Positions 53,998-62,293 of a stretch of 64,000 bases of DNA are shown in pieces. Below the pieces are notes generated by a model. The model worked only from the letters and a program-made list of their open reading frames with translations, was not told the DNA's origin and made no database searches. A program made the position numbers and the translations under genes. The number at the start of each line of letters is the position of its first letter. Position 1 is the first letter of the stretch. The stretch is from Solobacterium sp. UBA3691 (lineage in GTDB: Bacteria > Bacillota_I > Bacilli_A > Erysipelotrichales > Erysipelotrichaceae). The stretch is taken from positions 62,001-126,000 of the forward strand of contig DFIS01000055.1 of NCBI GenBank assembly GCA_002372175.1. Direction: 5' to 3'.

Positions 53998-53998
53998 C

Positions 53999-54919
53999 TT
54001 ACGGAACGATATGTTCCTCTCCTTCTTCCCATAACATATCTTCATTGAAGATCGTGGCAGCTCTTCCGTACATCGCTGTCTTCATGATCAGATCAGGCTT
54101 CAGGTGTGAAGGTCTGTCAATGATCTCTGCCGTGCCTTTCAGGATCCTGCGCAGATTCTCGATGATATCATCCAGAACTTCGTGTTCCTGTGACAGCACA
54201 TTGATCTGATTCGCATAGTTTGTATGACCGGTAAAGGTACGGTCAAAGTACGGTCTCTGTTCCACGATTCGAAGCAGTCCTCTCAGCATCGTACTGACCG
54301 CCACACCGCTGTAGGGACCGCCGACCGAGCGTGTGCCGACATTGAAGTTCATCGCATCACCGCTGAACAGGATCCTCGTATTGTAGTCCAGAAGACTGCA
54401 GGAGCCTCTTGTATGACCGGGTGTATGGAATACCTTTACCGTACGGTTGCCAAGTTCAAATACCTGTCCGTCCTCAAGATCACGGTATTTACATCTCTTC
54501 TCACGTTCAATGATATCGACCGTGTCATACGGGAAGATCTCTTCGTAGCTGGGCCACTTGCCTCTGCCGCTTTCTCTTGCCTCACGGGAGATCTCCTCCA
54601 TGCGCAGAGTTTTCCAGCGGATCTGTTCTGTTGTGGCGATCTCCGGCATCCATTCCTGATCGAGCCTGTGCATCCAGACTTCTTCAAACTGATTACTGCC
54701 GCCGTTATGATCTCCGTGCAGATGTGTAACAACCACGTCGTACGGTTTGTCGGTCAGCTTGGCGATCAGTTTCTTCATGTCGTAGAGACCTGTACCGGTA
54801 TCGATGACGAGAGCTCTCTCATCACCGACAAGAAGATACTGATTGTCTATGCCAAACTCATTGATGTGGTACGTCTTCGGAGCGATCTCACAAACGATCG
54901 GTTCAGTAATTTTTCCCAT
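53999..54919 (-). CDS. Metallo-beta-lactamase-fold hydrolase
   Basis: A 306-residue MBL-fold protein: VVVTHLHGDHNGG (HxHxDH zinc motif), VKVFHTPGHTRGSCSLLDYN (third His), RILFSGDAMNF (bridging Asp) and TFTGHTNYANQ (last His). All ligands are present, so it should be active. Sequence resembles general MBL hydrolases acting on lactones, thioesters or phosphodiesters. It lies 3 bp after the PHP gene. Confidence 0.87.
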   Translation of the reverse strand: MGKITEPIVCEIAPKTYHINEFGIDNQYLLVGDERALVIDTGTGLYDMKKLIAKLTDKPYDVVVTHLHGDHNGGSNQFEEVWMHRLDQEWMPEIATTEQIRWKTLRMEEISREARESGRGKWPSYEEIFPYDTVDIIEREKRCKYRDLEDGQVFELGNRTVKVFHTPGHTRGSCSLLDYNTRILFSGDAMNFNVGTRSVGGPYSGVAVSTMLRGLLRIVEQRPYFDRTFTGHTNYANQINVLSQEHEVLDDIIENLRRILKGTAEIIDRPSHLKPDLIMKTAMYGRAATIFNEDMLWEEGEEHIVP

Positions 54920-54922
54920 CAG

Positions 54923-55669
54923 TTAAAAACCCATGATCCTGTCGTAATCGTAATCAATGAAGGCCTTGAACTTATCGAGATCACAGTTCAGGATCAGTTC
55001 CTTCGGGAAGTCCACTTCATTCAGCAGTTCCACAGCCTTTTCAAAGCGACCCACTTCACTGGGATCGTGCGCATCCGTATTGACGATGATGTAACACCCC
55101 TGCTTAACGCACTCGGCGAACATCTTCCGATAGTTGTCGTAGCATCCCGGCCGTTCCTGCGGCTTGCGCAGGGAACTGTTGTTCAGTTCCAGTGCACATC
55201 TGTTCTCAATTGCGGCCTTGACCAGTCTCTCATAGTTGACCGGATACTTGTCAGTATCGGGATGAGCCACAAAGTGTACTTTCTCTATACCCATGGCCTT
55301 GATCAGAAGATCAGTATTCTCTTCAGCACCGTGGTTCTTATAGCAGAAGCCGTGGACACCGACGATCGCATAGTCAAGGAAACCCAGTAACATCTCCGGA
55401 ATATCGATCGTACCGTCATCGAGCAGATTGGCTTCGACACCGGTGATCACTTCGACCCCGAACATTTCTCTCGGAATACGGTTGGCACAGGCATAGTAGA
55501 TCGGTTCACAGGACCCCGGGATCTTCGGTCCGTGTTCGGACGTACCGACCAGTTTCAAACCTCTCTCGGCAGCTCCCTGCGCATTCTCACGGATCGTTCC
55601 GTAGGCATGCCCGCTGGCAATCGTATGTGTATGTATGTCACACAGTAAGTCTTTCAGTTCCAAAGCCAT
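54923..55669 (-). CDS. PHP-domain phosphatase (YcdX-like)
   Basis: A 248-residue metal-dependent phosphoesterase with the PHP motifs: CDIHTHTIASGHAYGTIREN (HxH and a further His), VGTSEHGPKIPG, EANLLDDGTID, FVAHPDTDKYP and IVNTDAHDPSEVG. These match the trinuclear-zinc YcdX subgroup. Start at 55,669 (MALELKDL) with GGAG 8 nt upstream. Natural substrate unknown; a sugar phosphate or phosphodiester is plausible beside a ROK kinase. Confidence 0.87.
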   Translation of the reverse strand: MALELKDLLCDIHTHTIASGHAYGTIRENAQGAAERGLKLVGTSEHGPKIPGSCEPIYYACANRIPREMFGVEVITGVEANLLDDGTIDIPEMLLGFLDYAIVGVHGFCYKNHGAEENTDLLIKAMGIEKVHFVAHPDTDKYPVNYERLVKAAIENRCALELNNSSLRKPQERPGCYDNYRKMFAECVKQGCYIIVNTDAHDPSEVGRFEKAVELLNEVDFPKELILNCDLDKFKAFIDYDYDRIMGF

Positions 55670-55674
55670 GGTTA

Positions 55675-57051
55675 TCACTCCTTCTCTATCTCTTCCGCAA
55701 GATCACGGAAGCCTTCATAAAATACTCTCTCGGTATCCCAGGGACTCTGTGCCTTGGAATCCAGTGTACCGAAACCGGCATACTCCGACTTGCGTACATC
55801 GGGGATATATCCGACATGTCCGGCATCGATCGCAAAGACCATCGCCTTCGGATACGGCAGCACGTCCTTGATGATCCTGCCCAGGTAGGAATACGGTTCG
55901 GTATTGATACCGGCAAAGGCAATACCGTTGAGTACCGCAAGATGCAGCTTGAACTCCACATCATCTGCCGGTTCGATCTCCATGGCTTTAAACTCATCCA
56001 CAGTGATCTGATGTCTTCCCTGCTGACCCTTCTGTTCACCGGAGAAGATCAGTGCGAACTTCTCTCTGGCATTGACCTTGCCGGGAATGCGCTTTACACT
56101 TCTGCCGTACTTCAGATCAAACTCGGTACTGTAGGTACGGATCTGTTTCTCGGTCTTCAGGATCTCCAGACCCTGTACCTGTGCCAGATGTTCCATCAGC
56201 GTATATGTCGCTTCGGCACTGATCTCCGTATGGATCTCTTCGAAGGTACCATCCGGCAGTGCTCTGACACCCTGCTGGAAGCCTGTGACCAGCGGATTCT
56301 GGTCTCCCGCCGCCGCTTCTACCCACAGGCAGGTCTCCTTGCCGGCATGGGCATTCTCCACAAATTCCATGATCTCTCCGCCAAGATCTCCGCAGACATA
56401 ATTGAAAGTACCGTTAAACCTGTGCGGATACATCATGTTCGAGTGTACACCGAAGTTGACGACAGAGGCGATCGGCTGACCGTCTTCCGTTTCTACCTTC
56501 AGCACGACCAGTTCCCTGTCACTGTAGCCGCCGTAGTCACTGTTCTGCAGTCCTCCCACCGGTGTCGGCCAGTCTCTGCTGGCATTGATATAGCTCTCAC
56601 CGGACGTATATCCCATCCGTGCCGGAACAGCATTGGCCAGGGCTTCTCTGGCTGCCTGTAATGCATATTCGTGCTGTGTCTGAATGATCTCTTCGTTGAT
56701 CTCTGCCTGTCTGCCTTCGACATGACGTCTTGCCCCGCCCGGAGATTCATCGGGATCACTTGCGACAAAGCCCTGATGATTATGTGTATTGCCGAGCATC
56801 ACCGCATCGGGATGGACACCGAACTCCTTCTGCATCTTCTCCCGGAATCTTCTCTGTGCCGGAAACATCCCGTTCTCACTGGTAAAGATAAAGAACTTCT
56901 GTTCCCCGTCCGTAAATGCCACACATCTGGCATAGACATCCTTGTATACTTTCTCGTACTGCGTGTATGCGCCGACCGCCTTCAGTTCGTCGAGGATCTC
57001 CTGTGAGGGTGATGCCTTGACCTTTGCGGCTCCTGCATATAACTTACCCAT
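55675..57051 (-). CDS. Neutral/alkaline ceramidase N-terminal-domain protein
   Basis: A 458-residue cytoplasmic protein resembling the N-terminal, catalytic domain of neutral ceramidases: LYAGAAKVKASPSQEILDEL, the zinc-region VMLGNTHNHQGFVASDPDE (like HTHSGP), VVNFGVHSNMMYPHRFNGTF (like the second His motif) and VEAAAGDQNPLVTGF. True neutral ceramidases are about 700 residues and exported; this one is shorter and has no signal, so it probably cleaves another N-acyl conjugate. AGGAGG before the ATG; 8 bp after the ROK gene. Confidence 0.78.
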   Translation of the reverse strand: MGKLYAGAAKVKASPSQEILDELKAVGAYTQYEKVYKDVYARCVAFTDGEQKFFIFTSENGMFPAQRRFREKMQKEFGVHPDAVMLGNTHNHQGFVASDPDESPGGARRHVEGRQAEINEEIIQTQHEYALQAAREALANAVPARMGYTSGESYINASRDWPTPVGGLQNSDYGGYSDRELVVLKVETEDGQPIASVVNFGVHSNMMYPHRFNGTFNYVCGDLGGEIMEFVENAHAGKETCLWVEAAAGDQNPLVTGFQQGVRALPDGTFEEIHTEISAEATYTLMEHLAQVQGLEILKTEKQIRTYSTEFDLKYGRSVKRIPGKVNAREKFALIFSGEQKGQQGRHQITVDEFKAMEIEPADDVEFKLHLAVLNGIAFAGINTEPYSYLGRIIKDVLPYPKAMVFAIDAGHVGYIPDVRKSEYAGFGTLDSKAQSPWDTERVFYEGFRDLAEEIEKE

Positions 57052-57059
57052 ACAGCCTC

Positions 57060-58010
57060 CTAGAACAGTGATTTATATCCTGTCTTATTCCAGTGGAAGT
57101 AGAGAGCGCCAAGCAGATTGGCACCGTTTCTGTACTTCGCCGGCTGCACGTTGGGAACCGGTGCTCCCATGCCCACCGTCTTTGCGATATTGACCGTAGC
57201 TTCCTGAAGCATCTTAATATAAACAGGATTGGCACTGATGCCGCCGCCGATCGCGATCACATCGGGATCGATCACACACTGCAGGTTAAACAGTAACTGT
57301 GCAAGATTCTTTACACACGCAGTGATCGCTGTCTTTGCAAGTTCATCTCCCTGTTCCATCAGTTCAAACAGATGCGGGCAGTCCTTGGCATCCATCTGTG
57401 TCCCTGACATAGCCGAATACATGCCGCACATGGCTGCCGCTGTTGTTGTCCCGACAAATGTATCGCCGATGAAATTAAACAGGGATACACCCTCCTGCGG
57501 TACATCAGGCAGATTCTTATTATCCTTGACCAGATAGGATAGTTCGCCGGCAAACAGATTGGCACCTCTGACTATCTTACGATCAATGATGATCGTACCG
57601 GCAATACCCGTCCCCATACCGCAGACAGCACCGTTGCGGCAGTCCTTCAAAGCACCGGAAACAAGTTCAGCGGTACCGGCCGCCTTACCATCGTTCTCGA
57701 CTGTTACGGGAAGACCGTCACAAAGAGCCGAAACATGTTCCGCAAGATTGATACCCATGACACAGTGAATCGAACCGCCTGTACGCATATAACCGGTATC
57801 CACTTCGATCATTCCGGGCATACTCATTGCTATACCCTTCACATCCTTATGTTCTTCATAGATCTTACGCAGGCCGGCAGAGAACTTCTCCAGATCATTG
57901 CAGTCTGTTTCGTACTTGCCTTCCGTCTCAAACTCCTCATTTTCATTGATCACCGCATACTTTACAAAAGTACCGCCGGCGTCAAAGCACAGCCACTTAT
58001 CCATATCCAT
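57060..58010 (-). CDS. ROK-family sugar kinase
   Basis: A 316-residue ATP-dependent hexokinase-like protein. Phosphate 1 loop CFDAGGTFVKYAVINE, VENDGKAAGTAELVSGALKD (catalytic-Asp motif), GMGTGIAGTIIID, DPDVIAIGGGISANPVY (adenosine loop). The cysteine-rich zinc motif usual in ROK kinases is not visible. No DNA-binding domain, so a kinase and not a repressor. First gene of the operon; start 58,010 with AAAGGA upstream. Likely acts on the sugar freed by the downstream hydrolases. Confidence 0.87.
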   Translation of the reverse strand: MDMDKWLCFDAGGTFVKYAVINENEEFETEGKYETDCNDLEKFSAGLRKIYEEHKDVKGIAMSMPGMIEVDTGYMRTGGSIHCVMGINLAEHVSALCDGLPVTVENDGKAAGTAELVSGALKDCRNGAVCGMGTGIAGTIIIDRKIVRGANLFAGELSYLVKDNKNLPDVPQEGVSLFNFIGDTFVGTTTAAAMCGMYSAMSGTQMDAKDCPHLFELMEQGDELAKTAITACVKNLAQLLFNLQCVIDPDVIAIGGGISANPVYIKMLQEATVNIAKTVGMGAPVPNVQPAKYRNGANLLGALYFHWNKTGYKSLF

Positions 58011-58107
58011 TACATCCTTTCGTACGCATTACGCCTATTCTGTTATTAATATACTCACGACTGATTTTATGCGTCTATCAAAAGAAGGAACTGTTTTATA
58101 AAAAAGT

Positions 58108-58121
58108 TGTAAACGCTTACA
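58108..58121 (-). promoter_or_regulatory. cre (CcpA-type catabolite operator)
   Basis: TGTAAACGCTTACA is a perfect match to the cre consensus TGWNANCGNTNNCA and is fully palindromic. It lies about 98 bp upstream of the ROK-kinase start, next to a TATAAA. Carbon catabolite repression of the operon is the natural reading; a LacI-type local regulator could bind the same shape. Confidence 0.75.
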
Positions 58122-58164
58122 GTATTTGTTCGAAAAATACCGGACCTTACTGATCCGGTATATC

Positions 58165-58782
58165 TCATATTACAAACTGGTAGATGGTAAAGCAGGCATA
58201 GATGCACAGTAACAGGATGCCCTGCCACCTGTACAGCTTCTCCTTCAGTAATGCCGGTACACACAGCAGTAACATAACCCCAAGCATCACCGGGATATCC
58301 ACCAACAGTGAACTGTTCATCCCCATCAGTGTCTTCTCCGCCGGTACCGCAAACGGACTGATACTGATCGCCATGCCCGATACCAGCACGATGTTGAACA
58401 GGTTCGCACCGATCACATTTCCCAGTGACAGTGCCCCGTGTCCCTTCATCAGCGAAGTCACAGCTGTCACCAGCTCAGGTAACGATGTACCAAGTGCTAC
58501 CATCGTCAGCCCGATCACACTGTCCGGTACACCCAGCGCTGCCGCAATGATCGTACCGTTATTGACAAGGAAGTTGGCACCGATCGCGATCGCTGCCGCA
58601 CCGACAACGAGAAGTAACAGCTCCTTACCAAGCGTCATCTCTTTCTTTTCTTCGCCCTCTTCTTCTCCTTCGGCTTCCATGTCTCCGTTCTTCATCGCTC
58701 TTACCGACAGGAACATATAGACCACAAACATGCCCAGGAACATCAATCCATGCCATCTTTTGAACTCTCCCTGTGTATAGAC
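58165..58782 (-). pseudogene. Ca2+/Na+ antiporter (CaCA, YrbG type), C-terminal half
   Basis: About 206 residues survive of a protein normally around 320. The second alpha repeat is intact: GANFLVNNGTIIAAALGVPD, VIGLTMVALGTSLPELVTAV, SLGNVIGANLFNIVLV, preceded by the acidic cytosolic loop (EAEGEEEGEEKKEM) and followed by two helices. The first alpha repeat and any start signal are absent: upstream of GEFKRWHG, at about 58,782, the sequence becomes a regulator fragment on the other strand. CaCA exchangers need both repeats, so this is inactive. Confidence 0.82.
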
Positions 58783-58783
58783 G

Positions 58784-58933
58784 ATGAACTACATAAATCT
58801 GAAAAGACCTCTCGAAGAGATCGAGAAGGAGATCGTACAGACCGTACTCAGAGAGAATAACGGCAACCAGACGGCTGCCGCCAGACAGTTGGGTATATCC
58901 CGTACGACTTTGTGGAGAATGGTCAAAGAATAA
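58784..58933 (+). pseudogene. Fis-type HTH tail of a sigma-54-activator-like regulator
   Basis: Forty-nine residues, LKRPLEEIEKEIVQTVLREN then NGNQTAAARQLGISRTTLWR, match the C-terminal Fis/HTH_8 domain that ends PrpR/NtrC-type regulators. The AAA+ and sensory domains are missing. It shares its left boundary with the truncated antiporter, so both genes lost their 5' parts together. Confidence 0.75.
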
Positions 58934-58944
58934 ATATCTATCGG

Positions 58945-58973
58945 TGTAACCTTTCGGCAGGTTGATGCGTATT
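58945..58973 (+). promoter_or_regulatory. ECF-sigma-like promoter 1
   Basis: TGTAAC, exactly 17 nt, CGTATT. The AAC-containing -35 and CGT-containing -10 are the form read by extracytoplasmic-function sigma factors (B. subtilis SigX/SigM/SigW style). The same arrangement precedes the downstream paralogue. Confidence 0.6.
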
Positions 58974-59014
58974 CCTTATGAAAGGGGATGAAAGATTCCC
59001 CGGGAGGAAATACG

Positions 59015-59593
59015 ATGACCTGCCTTACCAATGAAAGAACCCGCCTGATCTCCGATATCGATCTGGCTGTCAAACAGAAAAACAGAATCGCTCTCTACTC
59101 ACACGATGTATATAACTGTCAGACACGTCTTGACACATGTATGCCTGACCGCGGCTTCTCCGGACTTTCCGTACTGAAGACAGCTGCTTCCCTTGCGCTG
59201 ATGTATATACTTACGGTATTCAGCAGCAGAACCGTCGGATCTGCTATGGGAGATGCTGTGCTCAGCACAGTATGTCTCTCTGTCATGATCCCCGTCACGA
59301 TCGGATGTATATACTGCCTGAAGAACATTCTGAAGTGTTTCTGGGGCTTCCTGCTCGGTGAGATCAAGGATGAGTACACCGATGCATACGCCGAGGCATA
59401 TGACAGATATGCTGAGGAATGTCAGGCCTTCACAGATACCTGTGACGATCTGATCATTCCCGGTGAGTACAGAAATCTGAATGCTCTGATGATGATCAGA
59501 AGCTACCTCAGCGAAGGACGCTGCGACAGACTGGAAGAAGCCTACAGGATCTACGAAGACGAACTGCACGGCAGCCGATCTCTCCATGAGTAA
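59015..59593 (+). CDS. Two-TM membrane protein, stress-type paralogue A
   Basis: A 192-residue protein: helical N-terminus of 50 residues (LISDIDLAVKQKNRIALY), two membrane helices (about 52-100), then a helical cytosolic tail with DEYTDAYAEAYDRYAEECQA and CDDLIIPGEYRNLNALMMIR. Family not recognised. The next gene has the same plan and shares YTDAY, CDxLxIP and YRNxxAL patches. Start 59,015 with GGGAGGAA. ECF-like promoter and own terminator. Confidence 0.72.
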   Translation: MTCLTNERTRLISDIDLAVKQKNRIALYSHDVYNCQTRLDTCMPDRGFSGLSVLKTAASLALMYILTVFSSRTVGSAMGDAVLSTVCLSVMIPVTIGCIYCLKNILKCFWGFLLGEIKDEYTDAYAEAYDRYAEECQAFTDTCDDLIIPGEYRNLNALMMIRSYLSEGRCDRLEEAYRIYEDELHGSRSLHE

Positions 59594-59608
59594 CGCACCG
59601 ACTTACAT

Positions 59609-59631
59609 GACCTCTGCGGAGGTCTTTTTTT
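59609..59631 (+). terminator. Intrinsic terminator after paralogue A
   Basis: GACCTC-TGCG-GAGGTC stem followed by seven T residues. Confidence 0.85.
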
Positions 59632-59678
59632 ACGCATGGCAGCGGTCAGAAACTTTCGCAAAAAAGTTTTAGGATCTG

Positions 59679-59707
59679 TGTAACCTTTCCCGTAACTGAC
59701 GGGTATT
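59679..59707 (+). promoter_or_regulatory. ECF-sigma-like promoter 2
   Basis: TGTAAC, exactly 17 nt, GGTATT; the flanking TGTAACCTTTC and a GAAAAGGG stretch in the leader are shared with promoter 1. Confidence 0.6.
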
Positions 59708-59750
59708 ACCTGTGAAAAGGGAAGAAATCACCCCACAGGAGGAAATGATG

Positions 59751-60557
59751 ATGACAACAACTAACAGAAACGAAATGATCCGCACACTGCACACCGCTGT
59801 AAACCAGTACGACACGGCCGCCGATATCTCCAAGAGAGTCCGCGGATGCCGCTACATGCTCAATCAGTACACACCGGACAAGGACTTTACGCTGATCTAC
59901 CTGCTGATGACCGTTGGATGGATCGCTGCCGGATGGATCGTCCTGATCATCTTCTCAAACGTGATCGAGACAAACAACATGTTCGTATATATGCTTGTGC
60001 TGATCTTCTTTATCTATGCCAACTGTAAAGGCATCGCCGGACTCTGGCACTGCCTGAAGAACACAAAGAAATTTGTATTCGGTTCCGTACTCTCAAACAA
60101 GCATGATATGTATACAGATGCCTACAGGGAAGCCAGTGATGAATATGATCAGGCTTGCGAGGCATTCACCAGGACATGTGATACGCTGTCCATCCCCAGC
60201 CAGTACAGAAACCAGCAGGCTCTGATGAAGTTTACGAATTATCTCAGCACCGGAAGAGCATTCACCCTGGAAGGTCCCGGCGGTGCTTACAACCTCTATG
60301 AACAGGAGATGCGTATGGATGCGCTGAACGGTCAGATGCACAGCATCAATGGCGAAGTAGCTGCCGTACAGCAGAATCAGAAGAATCTGAACCAGTCTGT
60401 CAGATCACTGCGTACAGATATGAACAATCAGGCCGCAAGCTTCTCTGCCAAAGTCAGTGATATCAGTCGCACTGCCGGAGAGACCAGAGATTACGCAAAA
60501 TCAGCCGGGGAAGATATCAGACGTATTCGTGAACTGGCTGACAGAGCTGCCCGGTGA
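59751..60557 (+). CDS. Two-TM membrane protein with coiled-coil tail, stress-type paralogue B
   Basis: A 268-residue relative of the upstream gene: helical N-terminus, two membrane segments (GWIAAGWIVLIIFSNVI; FVYMLVLIFFIYANC), the shared YTDAYREASDEYDQACEAFT and CDTLSIPSQYRNQQALMKF patches, then an extra 75-residue coiled coil (INGEVAAVQQNQKNLNQSVR with regular hydrophobic spacing) absent from paralogue A. The start is the third of three successive ATGs, 8 nt after AGGAGG. Function unknown; an envelope-stress role is suggested only by the promoter. Confidence 0.72.
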   Translation: MTTTNRNEMIRTLHTAVNQYDTAADISKRVRGCRYMLNQYTPDKDFTLIYLLMTVGWIAAGWIVLIIFSNVIETNNMFVYMLVLIFFIYANCKGIAGLWHCLKNTKKFVFGSVLSNKHDMYTDAYREASDEYDQACEAFTRTCDTLSIPSQYRNQQALMKFTNYLSTGRAFTLEGPGGAYNLYEQEMRMDALNGQMHSINGEVAAVQQNQKNLNQSVRSLRTDMNNQAASFSAKVSDISRTAGETRDYAKSAGEDIRRIRELADRAAR

Positions 60558-60598
60558 TAAGCAAGAGACTTCTCTGTACACCTGCTAAATGTAAAAAA

Positions 60599-60625
60599 CT
60601 CTCCGAAGTATTATCTTTCGGAGAG
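60599..60625. terminator. Intrinsic terminator between convergent genes
   Basis: CTCTCCGAA / TTCGGAGAG, 9-bp stem with a 9-nt loop; A-run on the left and T-rich exit on the right. Confidence 0.75.
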
Positions 60626-60643
60626 CTATTCTTTGTGAATGGA

Positions 60644-61777
60644 TTATCTGCAGGTATATACCTTTGTGCCTGTGCATGTATAGATCGGTGTGATCTTCTC
60701 GGAGAATGTACGTGATTCCTTCTTGGAATCCAGATAACTGAATTCTCCCTTTTCGATCTTGTATACCGTCAGGTCTGCAGGCATACCGGCTGTTACTTCT
60801 GTCTGCTTATCCGTGATACCGAGCAGGCGTACAGGTTCTGCGATCGTCTTGTTCAGTACCCACCACCACGGTTTGCCGGTCAGTCCATGGACCTTCGTCA
60901 TGACAACACCAAGGCTGAATACCGGGCCGTTCAGGTTTCTTCCGTGCAGGTCACTGGATACCGTATCCACGAAGAAGCCGGCTTTCCAGGCTGCTTCTGC
61001 AGTATCGTAGCTGTACGCATTGGAACCGTGAGAGAGATCGAATATCACGCCTCTTTCCCTGGCATCCAGCACACACTGCTTCACTGTACCGTCATCGTTG
61101 ATCACCCGCATCACATCACTGTTGCCGGCAAGTGTATGACAGAGTACATCACCCTTCTTCAGGTATGTTGTAAGCTTCTCGATACCGATACGGCTTCTCG
61201 GCGCATGTACAGCAATCGGCATGTTCAGTTCATCCGCAAGTGATCTGAGCTGTTCCATGACATATACCGGATCATAACAGAACTTATCATCGATACGTGC
61301 TTTCAGACCGACAAGCTCATGTCTGTACTTGTTTGCCATCTGAATCACAGCATCTCTGTCGATATCTTCAGCTTTCTCGAAGTCCATCGCTCTGCCGCCG
61401 GCACCGTATTTTGAGATATTCAGATAATTTCTGAAATGAAGATCTGTACGCCAGAGGATCGTTTCCCTGTAATCTTCGTAGTTGTCTGTTCCCAGTGTTC
61501 CAAGATCCAGCGCATACGTTACACCCTGACGCAGGATATCTTCTACAGGATCGATACCGATCGAATCTCCGCCGAAGTTGGCAAAGTGGCAGTGGGCATC
61601 AAACCATCCCACAGAAACATATGCGCCTTCGGCATCGAAGACTTCCGCATGCGGTGCCTCGATGTGCTCAGCAATCTCCGTGATCACACCATCGTTTACC
61701 AGGATATCTGCTTTCTTCTCTTCTCCGTTCAGCACTGAGACAAGCGTGCCGTTCTTAATCAGATATTGTTTGATCAT
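60644..61777 (-). CDS. Amidohydrolase/deacetylase-family metallohydrolase (dihydroorotase-like)
   Basis: A 377-residue amidohydrolase with the urease-type small beta-sandwich at both ends (IKNGTLVSVLNGEEKKADIL) and a TIM barrel. Metal ligands: DAHCHFANFGGDS (HxH), ELVGLKARIDDKF (lysine to be carboxylated), MPIAVHAPRSRIG, DVLCHTLAGNSDV and DTVSSDLHGRNLNG (last-strand Asp). This matches the EF_0837/AHA_3915-type group; N-acyl amino acid or ureido substrates are possible. It is 3' to a truncated permease, which may have been its transporter. Confidence 0.83.
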   Translation of the reverse strand: MIKQYLIKNGTLVSVLNGEEKKADILVNDGVITEIAEHIEAPHAEVFDAEGAYVSVGWFDAHCHFANFGGDSIGIDPVEDILRQGVTYALDLGTLGTDNYEDYRETILWRTDLHFRNYLNISKYGAGGRAMDFEKAEDIDRDAVIQMANKYRHELVGLKARIDDKFCYDPVYVMEQLRSLADELNMPIAVHAPRSRIGIEKLTTYLKKGDVLCHTLAGNSDVMRVINDDGTVKQCVLDARERGVIFDLSHGSNAYSYDTAEAAWKAGFFVDTVSSDLHGRNLNGPVFSLGVVMTKVHGLTGKPWWWVLNKTIAEPVRLLGITDKQTEVTAGMPADLTVYKIEKGEFSYLDSKKESRTFSEKITPIYTCTGTKVYTCR

Positions 61778-61813
61778 GCTTGCTGTACTCCCTTCTTTTC
61801 TACTTACAGTTTA

Positions 61814-62263
61814 TCAGAAAGCCGGATAGGCAATACTGACAAATACGACATATCCCACACACAGAAGCAGGGCAAACAGCCAGCCCATCTTGAACAGGGA
61901 CTTGACATCATATCCGCCTGCACTCATACACATGGCAACTGCAGCTGTCGCAGACGGTGTCATATACGCTGTCAGGGCACTGGCAATATCAGAGAATCTG
62001 GACAGAGGTTCTTTCTTCTCCTGCTTGGTGCTGAGAGCAGTGATCGGCACAGCGGGCTCATCGATCGTAAACTCAGGTGCCAGGAAATATGCCCATGCCA
62101 GTGATACAAAGATGAACGGCCATCTTCCCTTGAAGAAGTCCATGGCAGTGAAGCCCTGAGAGAAGCTGTATGTCTCCATATAACCTGCATATACTGCAGA
62201 CTGGTTGATCAATACAGGACCTCGTCTTCCCTGTATTTTTCCGCAGAATGCACCGGATATGCG
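61814..62263 (-). pseudogene. Permease remnant (DASS/SLC13-like), 5'-truncated and internally shortened
   Basis: About 149 residues. The C-terminal 60 (YMTPSATAAVAMCMSAGGYD, then SLFKMGWLFALLLCVGYVV) look like the last helices of a DASS-type anion carrier, with the SAT motif. The part before it (GFTAMDFFKGRWPFIFVSLA) looks like the end of the first half, and the cytosolic linker STKQEKKEPLSRF follows, so a central block of helices seems missing. Upstream, similarity ends at about 62,263 just before the control region of the M20 gene. The family call is tentative. Confidence 0.55.
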
Positions 62264-62293
62264 CTAAGATAAGATAAGAAACGGAGAATACGT

